A stretch of 64,000 nt of DNA from Durusdinium trenchii (taxonomy: Eukaryota > Sar > Dinophyceae > Suessiales > Symbiodiniaceae): NCBI GenBank assembly GCA_963970005.1, contig CAXAMN010005313.1, forward strand, positions 124,001 through 188,000. Direction: 5' to 3'. The notes beneath the pieces are model-generated. The model worked only from the letters and a program-made list of their open reading frames with translations. It made no database searches and had not been told where the DNA came from. Within the stretch, counting starts at the first letter, position 1; each line of letters begins with the position of its first letter. Shown one piece after another: positions 1 through 9,480 of the stretch. Position numbers and translations under genes: made by a program.

Positions 1-2
1 AA

Positions 3-224
3 CAGTACACCACTCCGGTGTCTGACTCTCAGCGTCGGCTGGTGCAGAAGGTCCATGTGAACACGGGTCATCCTGACCGCCTACGCATGCTCCGTGCGTT
101 CAAGGCTGCCGGCGCCCTTCCTCAAGTGCTTCGCTACATCCGGGAGGAGTTCGGCTGCGAAGACTGTCAGCTGAAGAGGGGACCAGACAATCGGAGGCGA
201 GCACAACTACCAAGGACCTTCTGA
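3..224 (+). CDS. Copia polyprotein fragment: GAG pre-integrase zinc finger
   Basis: The frame is already open at position 3, so this is the continuation of a polyprotein that starts upstream. It carries the His-His-Cys-Cys pattern of the pre-integrase domain: the two histidines are in VHVNTGHP and the cysteines in CEDC about 35 residues later. This domain sits directly before integrase in copia elements. The frame ends at a TGA (222-224) that falls exactly between the zinc finger and the integrase core; the next codon continues in the same frame. The stop is most simply a point mutation, though readthrough or a sequencing error cannot be excluded. Confidence 0.8.
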   Translation, partial: QYTTPVSDSQRRLVQKVHVNTGHPDRLRMLRAFKAAGALPQVLRYIREEFGCEDCQLKRGPDNRRRAQLPRTF

Positions 225-3200
225 GTGCTGTGCGCCGACTTCCTGTTTATCCGGTTCAAGGAGTGCCAGATCCCCATCATGAACCTCACCTGTGCCGGGA
301 CCAGCTACCAGATAGCTGTTCGCTGCCGGGAGACCAAGAACGGCACGCCCACCTCTGCTGCTGCCTGGAGGCTCTTCATGGATTCCTGGGTTCGCTATTT
401 TGGAGCACCTCATTTGCTGGTGACGGACTCAGGCAATGAATTCCGGGGAGCATTTGAGAGAGGATTGGAGTTCCAAGGCATTCTTCAGCACGTGATTCAC
501 CCGGAATGTCCGTGGCAAAACGGCAAGGCAGAGCGCCACGGAGGGTGGCTGAAAGACCGCTTAGACAGTGAACTGCAGTCTGGCCGGTGCATCTTCACAA
601 ACCTCGAAGAGCTCGATGAGTTTATCGCAGCCATCCTGTCCACCAAGAACCGTTGGCTGAACAAGGGAGGTTTTACACCGGCCCAGCTCGTCTTCGGTGA
701 GCTGCCAAGGATTCCCGGTGAGCTTCTGGCGGAGGATGAGCTAGGACTACACGGCCTCCATGATGCTCATGAAGATCCTGCCGAAGTTGACGAAGCCGCA
801 GGAGAGTACCGAAGAAGGCATCAGATCCGGGAACGAGCTCGGCAGCTGGCGATGACTCAAGCCAGTCGAGAAGCCATTCGCCGCTCCCGGCATGCAGCTC
901 CTCAGCAGCAACGCCATTGGGCACCTGGCCAGTGGGTTTATGTCTTCCGCCGAGCCCGAGGCAATCAAGATCTCCATCTTCGTGATCGCTGGGTTGGGCC
1001 AGGAGTGGTGGTGGTAGCCAACAATGACACCATCTATGTCGGGATGCGAACCAGGTTGTGGCGTTGCTCACCTGGTCAACTTCGAGCCGCTCTCCCAAGT
1101 GAAGTGCTGGGTCGTGAACTGGCCACCAGTCCAGGGTTGAGTGAACTTCTACGGCAAGTGGTTGCGGGCACTCATGCCGGAGCAGTAGATGTGCAGCGTG
1201 AGGGACTGCCTGGACCCGAAGATAGGTTAGGCCCGGTGCATCGCATTGAGGAGGGAGTTGCCGCCGCATCAAGTGCTCCTTCGCAACAACCGGCTGTCCT
1301 TCCATCACCGCAAGAGCTGATTCCTCCGACAGTTGAAGCTATCCCTCCTGGATTACTTCCTCTTGGTCATCATCGCGGAGAACGAATGCCCAGTATAGCT
1401 GAAGAGGAAGAGCGCCCTTCTAACGATCCCACTATGGAAGAGCTGCCTCACCTGTCGAGAAGAAGCTCAGTGAACGAACCGGCATCAGAACCGGGTGAAC
1501 AGCCTCAGGCATCTGGACCAGGACCTCCTGCACTACCTGATGACCCCAGCGCTCCTGCGGAACCTCCGCTGAAGATGGTGAGGACGACATCGCCTGAGCA
1601 CGTCATGGAGAGTGATCCTCCCTCATCTTCACAGCCGTCTTCTGCCGCAGCTGTCGAACCAGCGCCGGCCGGAACTCGGGCTCCTGGAACGCCCATTGCG
1701 GATCTGATGAGGAGAATCCCTCGGGCTGTTTCTCCGCCACCTGGACTAGCTGAACCTCATGAAGGCGCTCACCTCACGCCTGTGGAGGAACTCCCTCAGC
1801 AGAATCGAGTTCCCACCCAAGTGGAGGAATTCAATCGACTTGCCCAGCGCCGAGATCACGATCATGCAGATGACCCTGAGCTGTGGGGCGAACACTGGTT
1901 CCACATCCCTCAAGACGCTTCGGTGCTATGTCTGGAGCTTTCAGGCGAATGGGTGCAGCTGCCGAAGCGAGGTGGAGAGATCTCACTGAAGGAACTGAGC
2001 CTACAGGAGAAAGAGCAGTTCGACAAGTCCGATGAACTGGAATGGTCAGCGGTGCTGGGCACTGGAGCAGTGAAGGTGATCGTGGGCAAGGCGGCATCGA
2101 AGGCCCGCGAGAACTGGCCAGACCGGATCATCTCCTCACGGATGGTCAGAAGGAAGAAGCCTCAGCCGGAGCTAAACGCTTGGAAGGCCAAGAGCCGGTG
2201 GTGCATTCACGGCCATCATGATCCTGACACAGGCACTCTATGCACCTACAGCCCTACTCCATCGACAGAGGGCCTGATGACCTTCCTACAGACTGGTCTC
2301 AACTTCGGCATGAAGTTTGCCTTCTCCGATGTCAAGAATGCTTTCTGCCAGAGTGACAAGCTCAACCGACCACGTGGTCCGCTGTTTGCTGAACCATGCG
2401 AAGGACTCCATCTTCCTGAAGGAGCCCTCATTGAGATCCTGGTTCCCACCTACGGCTTGGATGATGCACCTCGAGAGTGGCGCCTGACTGTGACCCGGTT
2501 CCTCACCTCTCTGTCCTTTGAGAAGAACCTCGTCGAACCCTGCTGGTATACGCTGTTCTCGGACAAGCGAGAGTGCTTGGCGCAGGTGCTGGTGGAGGTG
2601 GACGATTTCATCGTGTGTGCTGCTCCTGATCACTATGACTGGCTGAAGTCAGAGCTCACCAAACGATTCCACTTCGGGAAATGGGAGGAGGACGAAGCCG
2701 AGTATGCGGGTCGCCACATCCGGGTGATGTCAGACAGCATCCACGTGGACCAGAGCAAGTACATCCAAGAGCAGGTGAAGCCAATACCTCTAGCCAAAGG
2801 TCGCCGATCTACCCCGGATGACCTCCTCTCCAAGGAAGAGTTCAACCTTCTGCGCTCCCTGGTCTTTAAGATCAATTGGCTGGCTCGCGAAAGTCGCCCT
2901 GAAGCCTCAGGTTTAGCATCCCTCATGGCAGGACGACTACCCAATGCTCAGGTCAATGACGTGCAAGTGATCAACAAGTATGTCAACTTCCTACGATCCA
3001 CCCACGACCGGCCTCTAAAGATCTGGCGCTTCCACCCTGAGAATATGTGCTTCGTGGTGTGCAGCGACGCTGGCGGCATTAACATGAAGGGCGTCGACCA
3101 AGTTGATCACGAAGGTCTACCTCTGGATGCGACTCAGGGAGCATGGATGGTGCTGGCTGCTGAACGGCTGCCGGAAGGGAACAGGGCAGTGAGGGCTTCG

Positions 3201-3857
3201 CCTATCACCTGGCGGTCTTCACGGCTGAAGCGGAAGGTCTTTTCGACCTTTGGAGGAGAGACCCAAGCCATGCTGCAAGGGGTCAATGAGGTCGACTGGC
3301 TCCAGGTCATGTACCGCGATGCCACCAAGCATGATGTTTCTTTGAGCTGCTGGCGCAACTCCTTGAGCCCCCACATGTTGATCATGCGCGGCCAGTGCTC
3401 CTTGGCAGACCGACAGGGTCAGTGTTCAGTGACGGACGCCAAGTCCCTGTACGACTGTTTGCTCAGGGAGAATCCGAGTGGCAAGCAAGATAGGAAGTCC
3501 GCCCTTGAGCTGGCTATCATCCTGAGGGACCTGCAAGACACCAAATCGATGGTGCGCTGGGTACTTCATCAGAAGATGTTGGTTGACTGCGTGACCAAGC
3601 TGGATCCCAGCCGTGCCAATGATGCCTTGAACCAGTTTGTGAAGTCTGGCTGGCTGAGCTTGGTCGATGTCCCTACGGAGCTGAAGCACCGACGAGATGA
3701 TCCTGCCTACAAAAGGCGGAGCCATGCGGCATCATCCAAGCGCCTCGAATATGAGGAACAGCATCGGATTTTGATGTCGTTTTTCCTGAGTGCTCTGGTC
3801 AACGATAGTAGGGGGAACTGTAATGATTCACCATTGGACACCATGATTCCATGTTGA
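225..3857 (+). CDS. Copia pol: integrase, reverse transcriptase, RNase H
   Basis: This is 1,210 codons in the same frame as the preceding fragment; the GTG at 225 is not a real start. The integrase catalytic triad is visible as CADF (Asp5), VTDSGNEF (Asp68) and QNGKAERHGG (Glu103), with the expected D-E spacing of about 35. A linker of some 350 residues is rich in Pro, Ser and Glu. The copia RT (RVT_2) runs from about residue 650: SDVKNAF is motif A, YGLDDAPREW is the fingers/palm signature, and VEVDDF near residue 790 is the YxDD equivalent. RNase H follows with Asp in VVCSDAGG (about 945), Glu in FGGETQA (about 1008) and Asp in SVTDAKS (about 1068). Nothing else interrupts the frame, so the copy looks young or was recently active. 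Confidence 0.9.
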   Translation: MLCADFLFIRFKECQIPIMNLTCAGTSYQIAVRCRETKNGTPTSAAAWRLFMDSWVRYFGAPHLLVTDSGNEFRGAFERGLEFQGILQHVIHPECPWQNGKAERHGGWLKDRLDSELQSGRCIFTNLEELDEFIAAILSTKNRWLNKGGFTPAQLVFGELPRIPGELLAEDELGLHGLHDAHEDPAEVDEAAGEYRRRHQIRERARQLAMTQASREAIRRSRHAAPQQQRHWAPGQWVYVFRRARGNQDLHLRDRWVGPGVVVVANNDTIYVGMRTRLWRCSPGQLRAALPSEVLGRELATSPGLSELLRQVVAGTHAGAVDVQREGLPGPEDRLGPVHRIEEGVAAASSAPSQQPAVLPSPQELIPPTVEAIPPGLLPLGHHRGERMPSIAEEEERPSNDPTMEELPHLSRRSSVNEPASEPGEQPQASGPGPPALPDDPSAPAEPPLKMVRTTSPEHVMESDPPSSSQPSSAAAVEPAPAGTRAPGTPIADLMRRIPRAVSPPPGLAEPHEGAHLTPVEELPQQNRVPTQVEEFNRLAQRRDHDHADDPELWGEHWFHIPQDASVLCLELSGEWVQLPKRGGEISLKELSLQEKEQFDKSDELEWSAVLGTGAVKVIVGKAASKARENWPDRIISSRMVRRKKPQPELNAWKAKSRWCIHGHHDPDTGTLCTYSPTPSTEGLMTFLQTGLNFGMKFAFSDVKNAFCQSDKLNRPRGPLFAEPCEGLHLPEGALIEILVPTYGLDDAPREWRLTVTRFLTSLSFEKNLVEPCWYTLFSDKRECLAQVLVEVDDFIVCAAPDHYDWLKSELTKRFHFGKWEEDEAEYAGRHIRVMSDSIHVDQSKYIQEQVKPIPLAKGRRSTPDDLLSKEEFNLLRSLVFKINWLARESRPEASGLASLMAGRLPNAQVNDVQVINKYVNFLRSTHDRPLKIWRFHPENMCFVVCSDAGGINMKGVDQVDHEGLPLDATQGAWMVLAAERLPEGNRAVRASPITWRSSRLKRKVFSTFGGETQAMLQGVNEVDWLQVMYRDATKHDVSLSCWRNSLSPHMLIMRGQCSLADRQGQCSVTDAKSLYDCLLRENPSGKQDRKSALELAIILRDLQDTKSMVRWVLHQKMLVDCVTKLDPSRANDALNQFVKSGWLSLVDVPTELKHRRDDPAYKRRSHAASSKRLEYEEQHRILMSFFLSALVNDSRGNCNDSPLDTMIPC

Positions 3858-3889
3858 CTCTTGACCAGAGCGCATTCCGCCATCCTGTG
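3819..3889 (+). repeat. Possible start of the 3' LTR of the first copia element
   Basis: A purine-rich run (AGTAGGGGGAAC) ends at 3818 and is followed by TGTAATGATTC, which has the polypurine-tract/TG layout expected at the inner edge of a 3' LTR. The pol frame overlaps it, as is common in copia. The 5' LTR is outside the window, so neither the LTR length nor a target-site duplication can be verified; the end given is arbitrary. Confidence 0.25.
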
Positions 3890-4529
3890 ATGGCTCAAGA
3901 TCCAACGCCCGCTGCGCCCCCTAGAAGAAACAGGGCGAGCCGCTGGGTAGGTGGGAAACGTCGTCAACCCCATTGGACATGTGGGCAAGGGGGCGCTCAT
4001 AGTATCTGGGCAACATGCAAGATTGGACAACATTGATGACAAAGGCAGGTGGATTGAGGATGAATCACTTAACTATTTGGGAGACATCAAGCTAGTGCCA
4101 GGAGGGCATTGGAGCAATGGGTCAAGATCAGAAGGGGTCATCCTCGGAGCACTATGATGTTTATTCCCAACCATCCTCAAATCAGGACAATATCATTATG
4201 TCATGGGTCATTGCAAGCAAGGGAGGATGTATCCAGTATCCATCTATCAGAGGGATTGCTTTGCTGCTTCATTTAGCGATGATATATACAAGAAGATGTA
4301 TGCAGCCCATCAGCTACAGTCTATCATTCCTCCAAAGATGACAGCTATGATGCAATTGACAGATACGGACTTCAGCTATGTGTTTAAAAGTTTGATGAGG
4401 AAATCTGTTGATAAGATCATGGCAAAGGGGCAGCAGGCTATGGGCACAAGTGATGTGTACCAGATGGGTGAAAGCAACGAAAACATAGAAAATCTATTGA
4501 AAATCATAGAAAAACGCAAAAAACATTGA
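3890..4529 (+). pseudogene. Degenerate unidentified reading frame
   Basis: Starting with ATG at 3890 there is a Pro/Arg-rich frame (MAQDPTPAAPPRRNRASRW). Near 3940-3950 the coding signal moves to another frame, which then runs from 3951 to 4529 with a single TGA at 4155-4157. The protein-like stretches include GHVGKGALIVSGQHARLDN, HWSNGSRSEGVILGAL and KMTAMMQLTDTDFSYVFKSL, which look like real protein rather than random translation. I do not recognise the family. It lies directly after the copia element, so it could be mobile-element or virus-derived, or the remnant of a host gene. One frameshift and one stop suggest it is dead. Confidence 0.4.
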
Positions 4530-7272
4530 AAAAACACACACCTCCAGGGCGTCGTACTCTCTTTGTTTTTGCGTTTGTCATGTCATTGCTGCCACCAAGG
4601 TACACCAGTGACACAGCAAATCATCAACCATCGGCTGGGTTTCCACAGATCTCCTCTGGAGTGCCTGTTGTTGACGGTTGCCTCGGCATACAGTGGCTTG
4701 GAAGTTGATCCAACATGTTTTTGGTGGCTTTGGTCGGAAGGTTTCCACTTCCCAATGTGAGATAAGTCGCATCGTACCTCACCGGCACGATGTGACTTTT
4801 GGCACAGTAAGGGCACGCAACTTGCCAGACATTTCCGAATTTGACAGCGCCATGAAGCTTTCGCCGCAAATGCAACTCTCAGAGACGGTCTGTGAAACGA
4901 TGGGCGCTTGAGCTGGCCACAGGTCCCATGTTCCTTGCGAAGTTCGACCTGTACTTGTCGAAGGGCCCACACAATTCCCCGATGTGTCGACAGGCAGCTG
5001 TGTGCCAGTCTCCGGGTAGCATTGTGCTGGAGTTGGGTCCGGGCCGTGTGTTGCAACATGCGGTGATGGTTCTAGAATCATGGGAGGTACCTTGCAAAGG
5101 CCAACCCCCATCCAACCATTCTCCAAACAATGACGCTGCCGCTCCGGTCAATTTTTGCATGAGTCATGCACTAGCGGGTGGTGTCATGTTCCATGACGTC
5201 TCCTGGCGACATGTTGGCCGTCGCGACACTGTTTTTTGGTCTCCGTACGAAGCGTGGCCGGAGAACGACTCATGATGTTGTGGCCGTCTCCTACGTTTTG
5301 TGTTCCCTCCTGTCCTTGCATTAGGTGGTGGCTGTCACACATGGGACTGATGTTTTGTTCGTTTTCCTTTTGCCCCCCCACTTGTCCAGCCACTAAATCT
5401 AGAAAATCTATGGACACCTGACCATTGAATGTTTGCTTCAGCTGTTTCACATGCTGCATGCCAAAAACCTTTCCTTGTTTGGGGTTGACGTGTTTCCATG
5501 TCGTAGTACAGTCTTCCAAGCAAAGGGCTCCGGACGCCCCATGAACGTTGGATCTCTCCGGGCGCCCCTCCGCGCCGCGTGCGCTAAGGCAGGCCCAACA
5601 TCTACTTGGCCGCCGGGACGGAGCAATGCACGTCTCCAAGTGGCGTGGAACGCCTCGCGTGCGATTCTCCGCTGGTTTTGGTCGGAGGGGCCAATGTCTT
5701 CGCTCTGCACGTGGCCTTTCCGAGCATGTCCTCCAGTGCTGGACTGCCGTGTGCGTGCGAAGGCAGGCAGGTATCTAACAAGAGTTGACACGAGCACAGT
5801 GTGTTTCAACATAGTCACATTTGAGATGCCAGACTTGGTGTGACCAGTCAGGGTGCACACACGTGGAGACGTTGATCCTTACGGCTTCCAATATGGATGA
5901 CTGTTCTGCCTGTGTTGGGTCAGCTGCATCCTAGAGTTCGGTTGCCAGTCCAAACCTAAACATGTTGAAACGCTCCGCGTCGCCCGCGTCCGATGGGCTA
6001 TGTGGGTTGACCTTCAGAAGGGTCCAACAAATCCATGAGATTTGCAGTCTACAGCTGAAAGCGGTTGCATTGGGGGGATCGAACTGAGCTGTGCTACATG
6101 GCTACAGGCAAATTTGTTTCTTGATGTTCGGCATGCATTCACACCCTTGCAGTCACAGCGGAATGTTGAGCAGAAAAACGGTAAGTGGACATGGCCAACC
6201 AGTCTAAACATAAATGTATCTAGCATCTCCTTCAGTGGGACAATGGTTCCGCCCTTTTTTCGCTCGAAAAACGGATTAGTGTGAGGATGTGACAGGAGGG
6301 ATTAGTGCCCTAAAGCCGGTGGTTTCGGTTTTACCTTGCGATTTACAATGCGATTCAGTGCTCCTGGCAGTGCCTGGCAGGTGACATGCGCGCCCCCAAA
6401 AGCAGCACACCGGACACACCGCAGATGAGAGGGTTCGGTTTGTTGTTGTTGTTTTCCCCCGTCCGGATCGGGATCGCATGCGGAATGTCTCCGAAAAGGC
6501 GCGCCGCATAACTTGGTGGTGCGCCACATGTGGTGGAAGGGCCAAGAAGATGCGACCCAATGTGGTGTGAAGTTGCGTTTCTCAGCCCTTGATGTCTGGT
6601 CTCTCAGTGAAGCTCTTGCCTAATAATATGTATTCTTTGTTGAACTATTCGCAGTGTGTTGCCTGGACATGAGCCCTGTCATGCCCTGTCCAAAAAAATA
6701 AAGAACTACAGACCTCAGCAGGCTTGTCGAGATAAAGTATAAGTGCCGGTGTGAGTTGCTTGCAGAGTCAAAAGTAGGGCCACGTGTGGAACTGACAACT
6801 GTCCCTTGTCATCCCAACAACCCAATGTGTTGACTCGTCATCAAAAGCCCCTCCATCCCTTCACAACTTTTCCATCACTCTTTGGCAGGTGCAGAGAAAG
6901 CCTGATCCAATGCAACAAGACTCGCAAGAATCCATTACAATGAGTCCGATCAGGAGCCCCAGACGCAAGGCCATGGCAACACGTCGCAAGTCCTGCGCCT
7001 GGATACCTTGAGGCTGAACTTGGTAGCGAGTCCAGCGCGAGCGGCAAGACTTGGTAGCCTCACCTACCAAGTCTTTGATCCAATTCACCTGGCCGGACTT
7101 GAAGCACCAGTTGGAGCAATCGAATTCAAGGTGATTCCGACCAGATCGACTTGGGAGCTCGTAGTGGATCACTCTCCTTCCTTCGCTATCAGGGGTTGAA
7201 AAACATCTCTCCTACCCGCGGGGCGGCATGGATTGGTTTTGATCAAGTGGCCACCTGGACAGCCTGGGCCCA
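4530..7272. other. Non-coding stretch, nothing recognised
   Basis: There are only short overlapping open frames on both strands without recognisable motifs, and no long repeat or RNA gene was seen. A GC-richer patch lies near 5520-5660. Confidence 0.5.
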
Positions 7273-7548
7273 ATGAAGAAGTGGAGAGGCATGTCTCTTG
7301 ATGCAATCCGTTTGAGCCAACGGCTCGCGATGGAAGAGCCATCTCAACAACCATGGAGTTGCTATGACTCTTTGGCCCTTGGGCTTTGGGAATGGGCGAT
7401 CAAGCAGCTAAAATGCGCTGAGGGGCGAGTTCAGGAGCTTCAAGTCAAGCTCGGCACTCAACGGGCACTGTTCAAGAGGTCCGCGCCGCGCGTGTTTGAC
7501 GCGGGATGCTGCGCAGGCGACGGCCCGCTCGCTCCTGCCCCGGGATGA
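7273..7548 (+). CDS. Possible small hypothetical protein
   Basis: This is an ATG-started frame of 91 codons. The middle part (about residues 15-70) has a helical, protein-like composition, with motifs such as WEWAIKQLK and EGRVQELQVKL, and the C terminus is Gly/Pro/Ala-rich. No family is recognised and there is no supporting neighbour. It may be a host exon or a chance frame. Confidence 0.25.
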   Translation: MKKWRGMSLDAIRLSQRLAMEEPSQQPWSCYDSLALGLWEWAIKQLKCAEGRVQELQVKLGTQRALFKRSAPRVFDAGCCAGDGPLAPAPG

Positions 7549-9051
7549 AAAGCAAACGGACCAGCGATGCTAACAATCTCATAGACGTTCTCATGGATGG
7601 TAGATCTTGAGTCACAAGGCCCACCCCCTGGAGACTTGCACCCGAGCTCACTTTCAGTGTCGCGCATGCCACGAGACGGGGGTTTCACCTCAGCACCGGT
7701 GAGCACTCGGAGGCCACGCTTGGCATACCGGGGGATGTACCGAAGGCCCGGAACGACGTGGCCACGTCCACAGGGCCCGCAGATCAAACGCCGCCCTCAA
7801 TTCGGCCTGCCTGCAGTTGGTGCCTAGGACTGCGCAGCAGGAGCTGACCCAAGATGGAGCGATACAGTCGCAAGCCTCCAGCATCCAGCACATGACTTTG
7901 AGGGTCGTGGGAGTGTTTTGGGGCCCGCTGGGTCCACCTGGTCGGTCGCGGCGCGTGCCGCCCGTTCGCGGTGGTCGTGGTCGTGGGGGCAGCTTGACGC
8001 CGGTGGATTGGGTCGGTCTGTTTGGTTCCAAACACTTCAGCTGTGGGAGCCCCCACGTCTACGTGAAAGGTGTGAGTCTTCGTGCGAAAGGTGAGGTGTA
8101 GAGTCGGGCTGAAAGCTGCAGCTTGCCCTGTCTGAAGCCCTTTCTGAAAGATGCTTTGTGAACTACCTGGGGGCCGGAAGGGGGAAAAGACACAAAAGAC
8201 CTTCGGATTCAGATGTTGCTTCCAAGTTCGTTTTCGTGCGCCAACACGACCTCACCTCTTCAAGCCACGAAGCCAAGGATTCTGGGCGAAGGACCTCATC
8301 ACCTCGTTGCGGCAAGACATTCCTTAATTCTTTGACCGGCTCTTGGCCAAAGAGTTTCAACACCGCCCTTCACAGGCTTTTGGGCACTTGCAGGTCATGG
8401 GATGGGCCTCCCATCCTCAAAGACCCACAAGCATTGAACACGGTAGAGGTGTTCCATCTGCAAATGGCGTTGCTCTGCTTGCGGAGTGGGCACCTGTTGG
8501 CCATCATGGAGATGCTCCATCTCTGGAAGTAAACGTCTTCAAGTCCAGGGGTCGTGTGCTTTCCGTGCCACCCACGATCTTTGGCAAAGTCGGTAATCTC
8601 GGGCCGGCCTCTTCTCAAACTGGGCTGGCTGTGCAGGAGAGTAGCACCTCAAAAGAAAAATGATAGTGATATGATAGGGATGCCTTCATGAAATCTCCTC
8701 CTTGATGCCGGCTTTTTGCCCAAGCAAGACCTAGCCAAACTCAGATGGTTTGCACACCTGTGCTCCTTCCTCACTACTTTTCACAAGCAAGCAGCTGTTT
8801 CCACTTGAGCCGTTCGCGAAGAGGGCGACTGCAAGGGTGTCAGACCCGAGCTGCTCGAGCTTTCCTTTTGGAGCTGCTTGGAGCTGCGGCTTGGGTGGAT
8901 CGCCTGGATCGCCTGGACGGGTTGGCACAGCAGCATGCCCCAAGCTTGAACATATACCCATTTAATCTTATTTACATAGGTGGCATAAATAACCCACCAC
9001 ACCGTATTCGAGCTCAGGCTTCATGAACACGTGGACCATAAGAGTGTGAGC
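7549..9051. other. Non-coding stretch, nothing firm
   Basis: Short open frames occur on both strands. The minus strand at 8163-8363 reads like protein for about 60 codons (a Leu/Glu-rich stretch) but matches nothing I know. No repeats or RNA genes were recognised. Confidence 0.4.
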
Positions 9052-9480
9052 ATGGTCCCTCAGGCAAATGGGTGTTCACTGGCTTTTCGAGGCCTTGAAC
9101 GCCAAAATGCCGTTGCCACCGGCAGTTCTTGCTGTGAGATTTGCTGCGTACTGGTGTCCCTGACGGCGGCGGTCGCCGTCATGACATTTTCCAAAGGCCA
9201 GCTGCAAGGAAGAGGAGATCAACTTGAAAGTTTGGTTCTTTCCCCCTTGGAACGGATTCAGGCCAGCAAGGTCCCCCTTTCATGTGCAGGATCTTCGAAT
9301 TCTGACCACTCCAAGGCATTCCAAAAGATCATAAAGAGCAGATCGTCCGACGTGAGAATTCCCCAGGTGCGAGTGAATTCGCTTGGAGTGGCGCTGGGTG
9401 CTTTCTACTTCGCTTCGGATTGCACGACGGTCCATGTGTCCAACGACCTGGTCCTCCAGTGCTCGAGTTGCCCCAGCTAG
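9052..9480 (+). CDS. Possible hypothetical membrane protein
   Basis: This frame of 142 codons starts at ATG 9052. One hydrophobic segment near residue 30-50 (CCEICCVLVSLTAAVAVMTF) could span a membrane. The rest is polar and Ser-rich and shows no motif I recognise. It ends at a TAG. Codon choice is unremarkable, and without transcript evidence it may be spurious. Confidence 0.25.
   Translation: MVPQANGCSLAFRGLERQNAVATGSSCCEICCVLVSLTAAVAVMTFSKGQLQGRGDQLESLVLSPLERIQASKVPLSCAGSSNSDHSKAFQKIIKSRSSDVRIPQVRVNSLGVALGAFYFASDCTTVHVSNDLVLQCSSCPS

Larger units (their letters stand above)
1..3857 (+). mobile_element. Copia-type retroelement, 5' part outside the window
   Basis: The order of domains is GAG pre-integrase zinc finger, integrase core, long proline-rich linker, copia-type reverse transcriptase and RNase H, which is the Ty1/copia order. 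The gag and protease parts and the 5' LTR would lie before position 1. The only lesion is one in-frame TGA at 222-224. The protein sequence is clearly different from the second copia-like element at 27.1-34.4 kb, so the two are separate lineages. A possible 3' LTR start is noted at 3819. Membership of copia is well supported; the exact ends are not. Confidence 0.9.

Noticed and set aside
673-1308. Minus-strand frame of 211 codons in the first copia element
   Set aside because: Antisense to integrase and linker of the supported pol frame.
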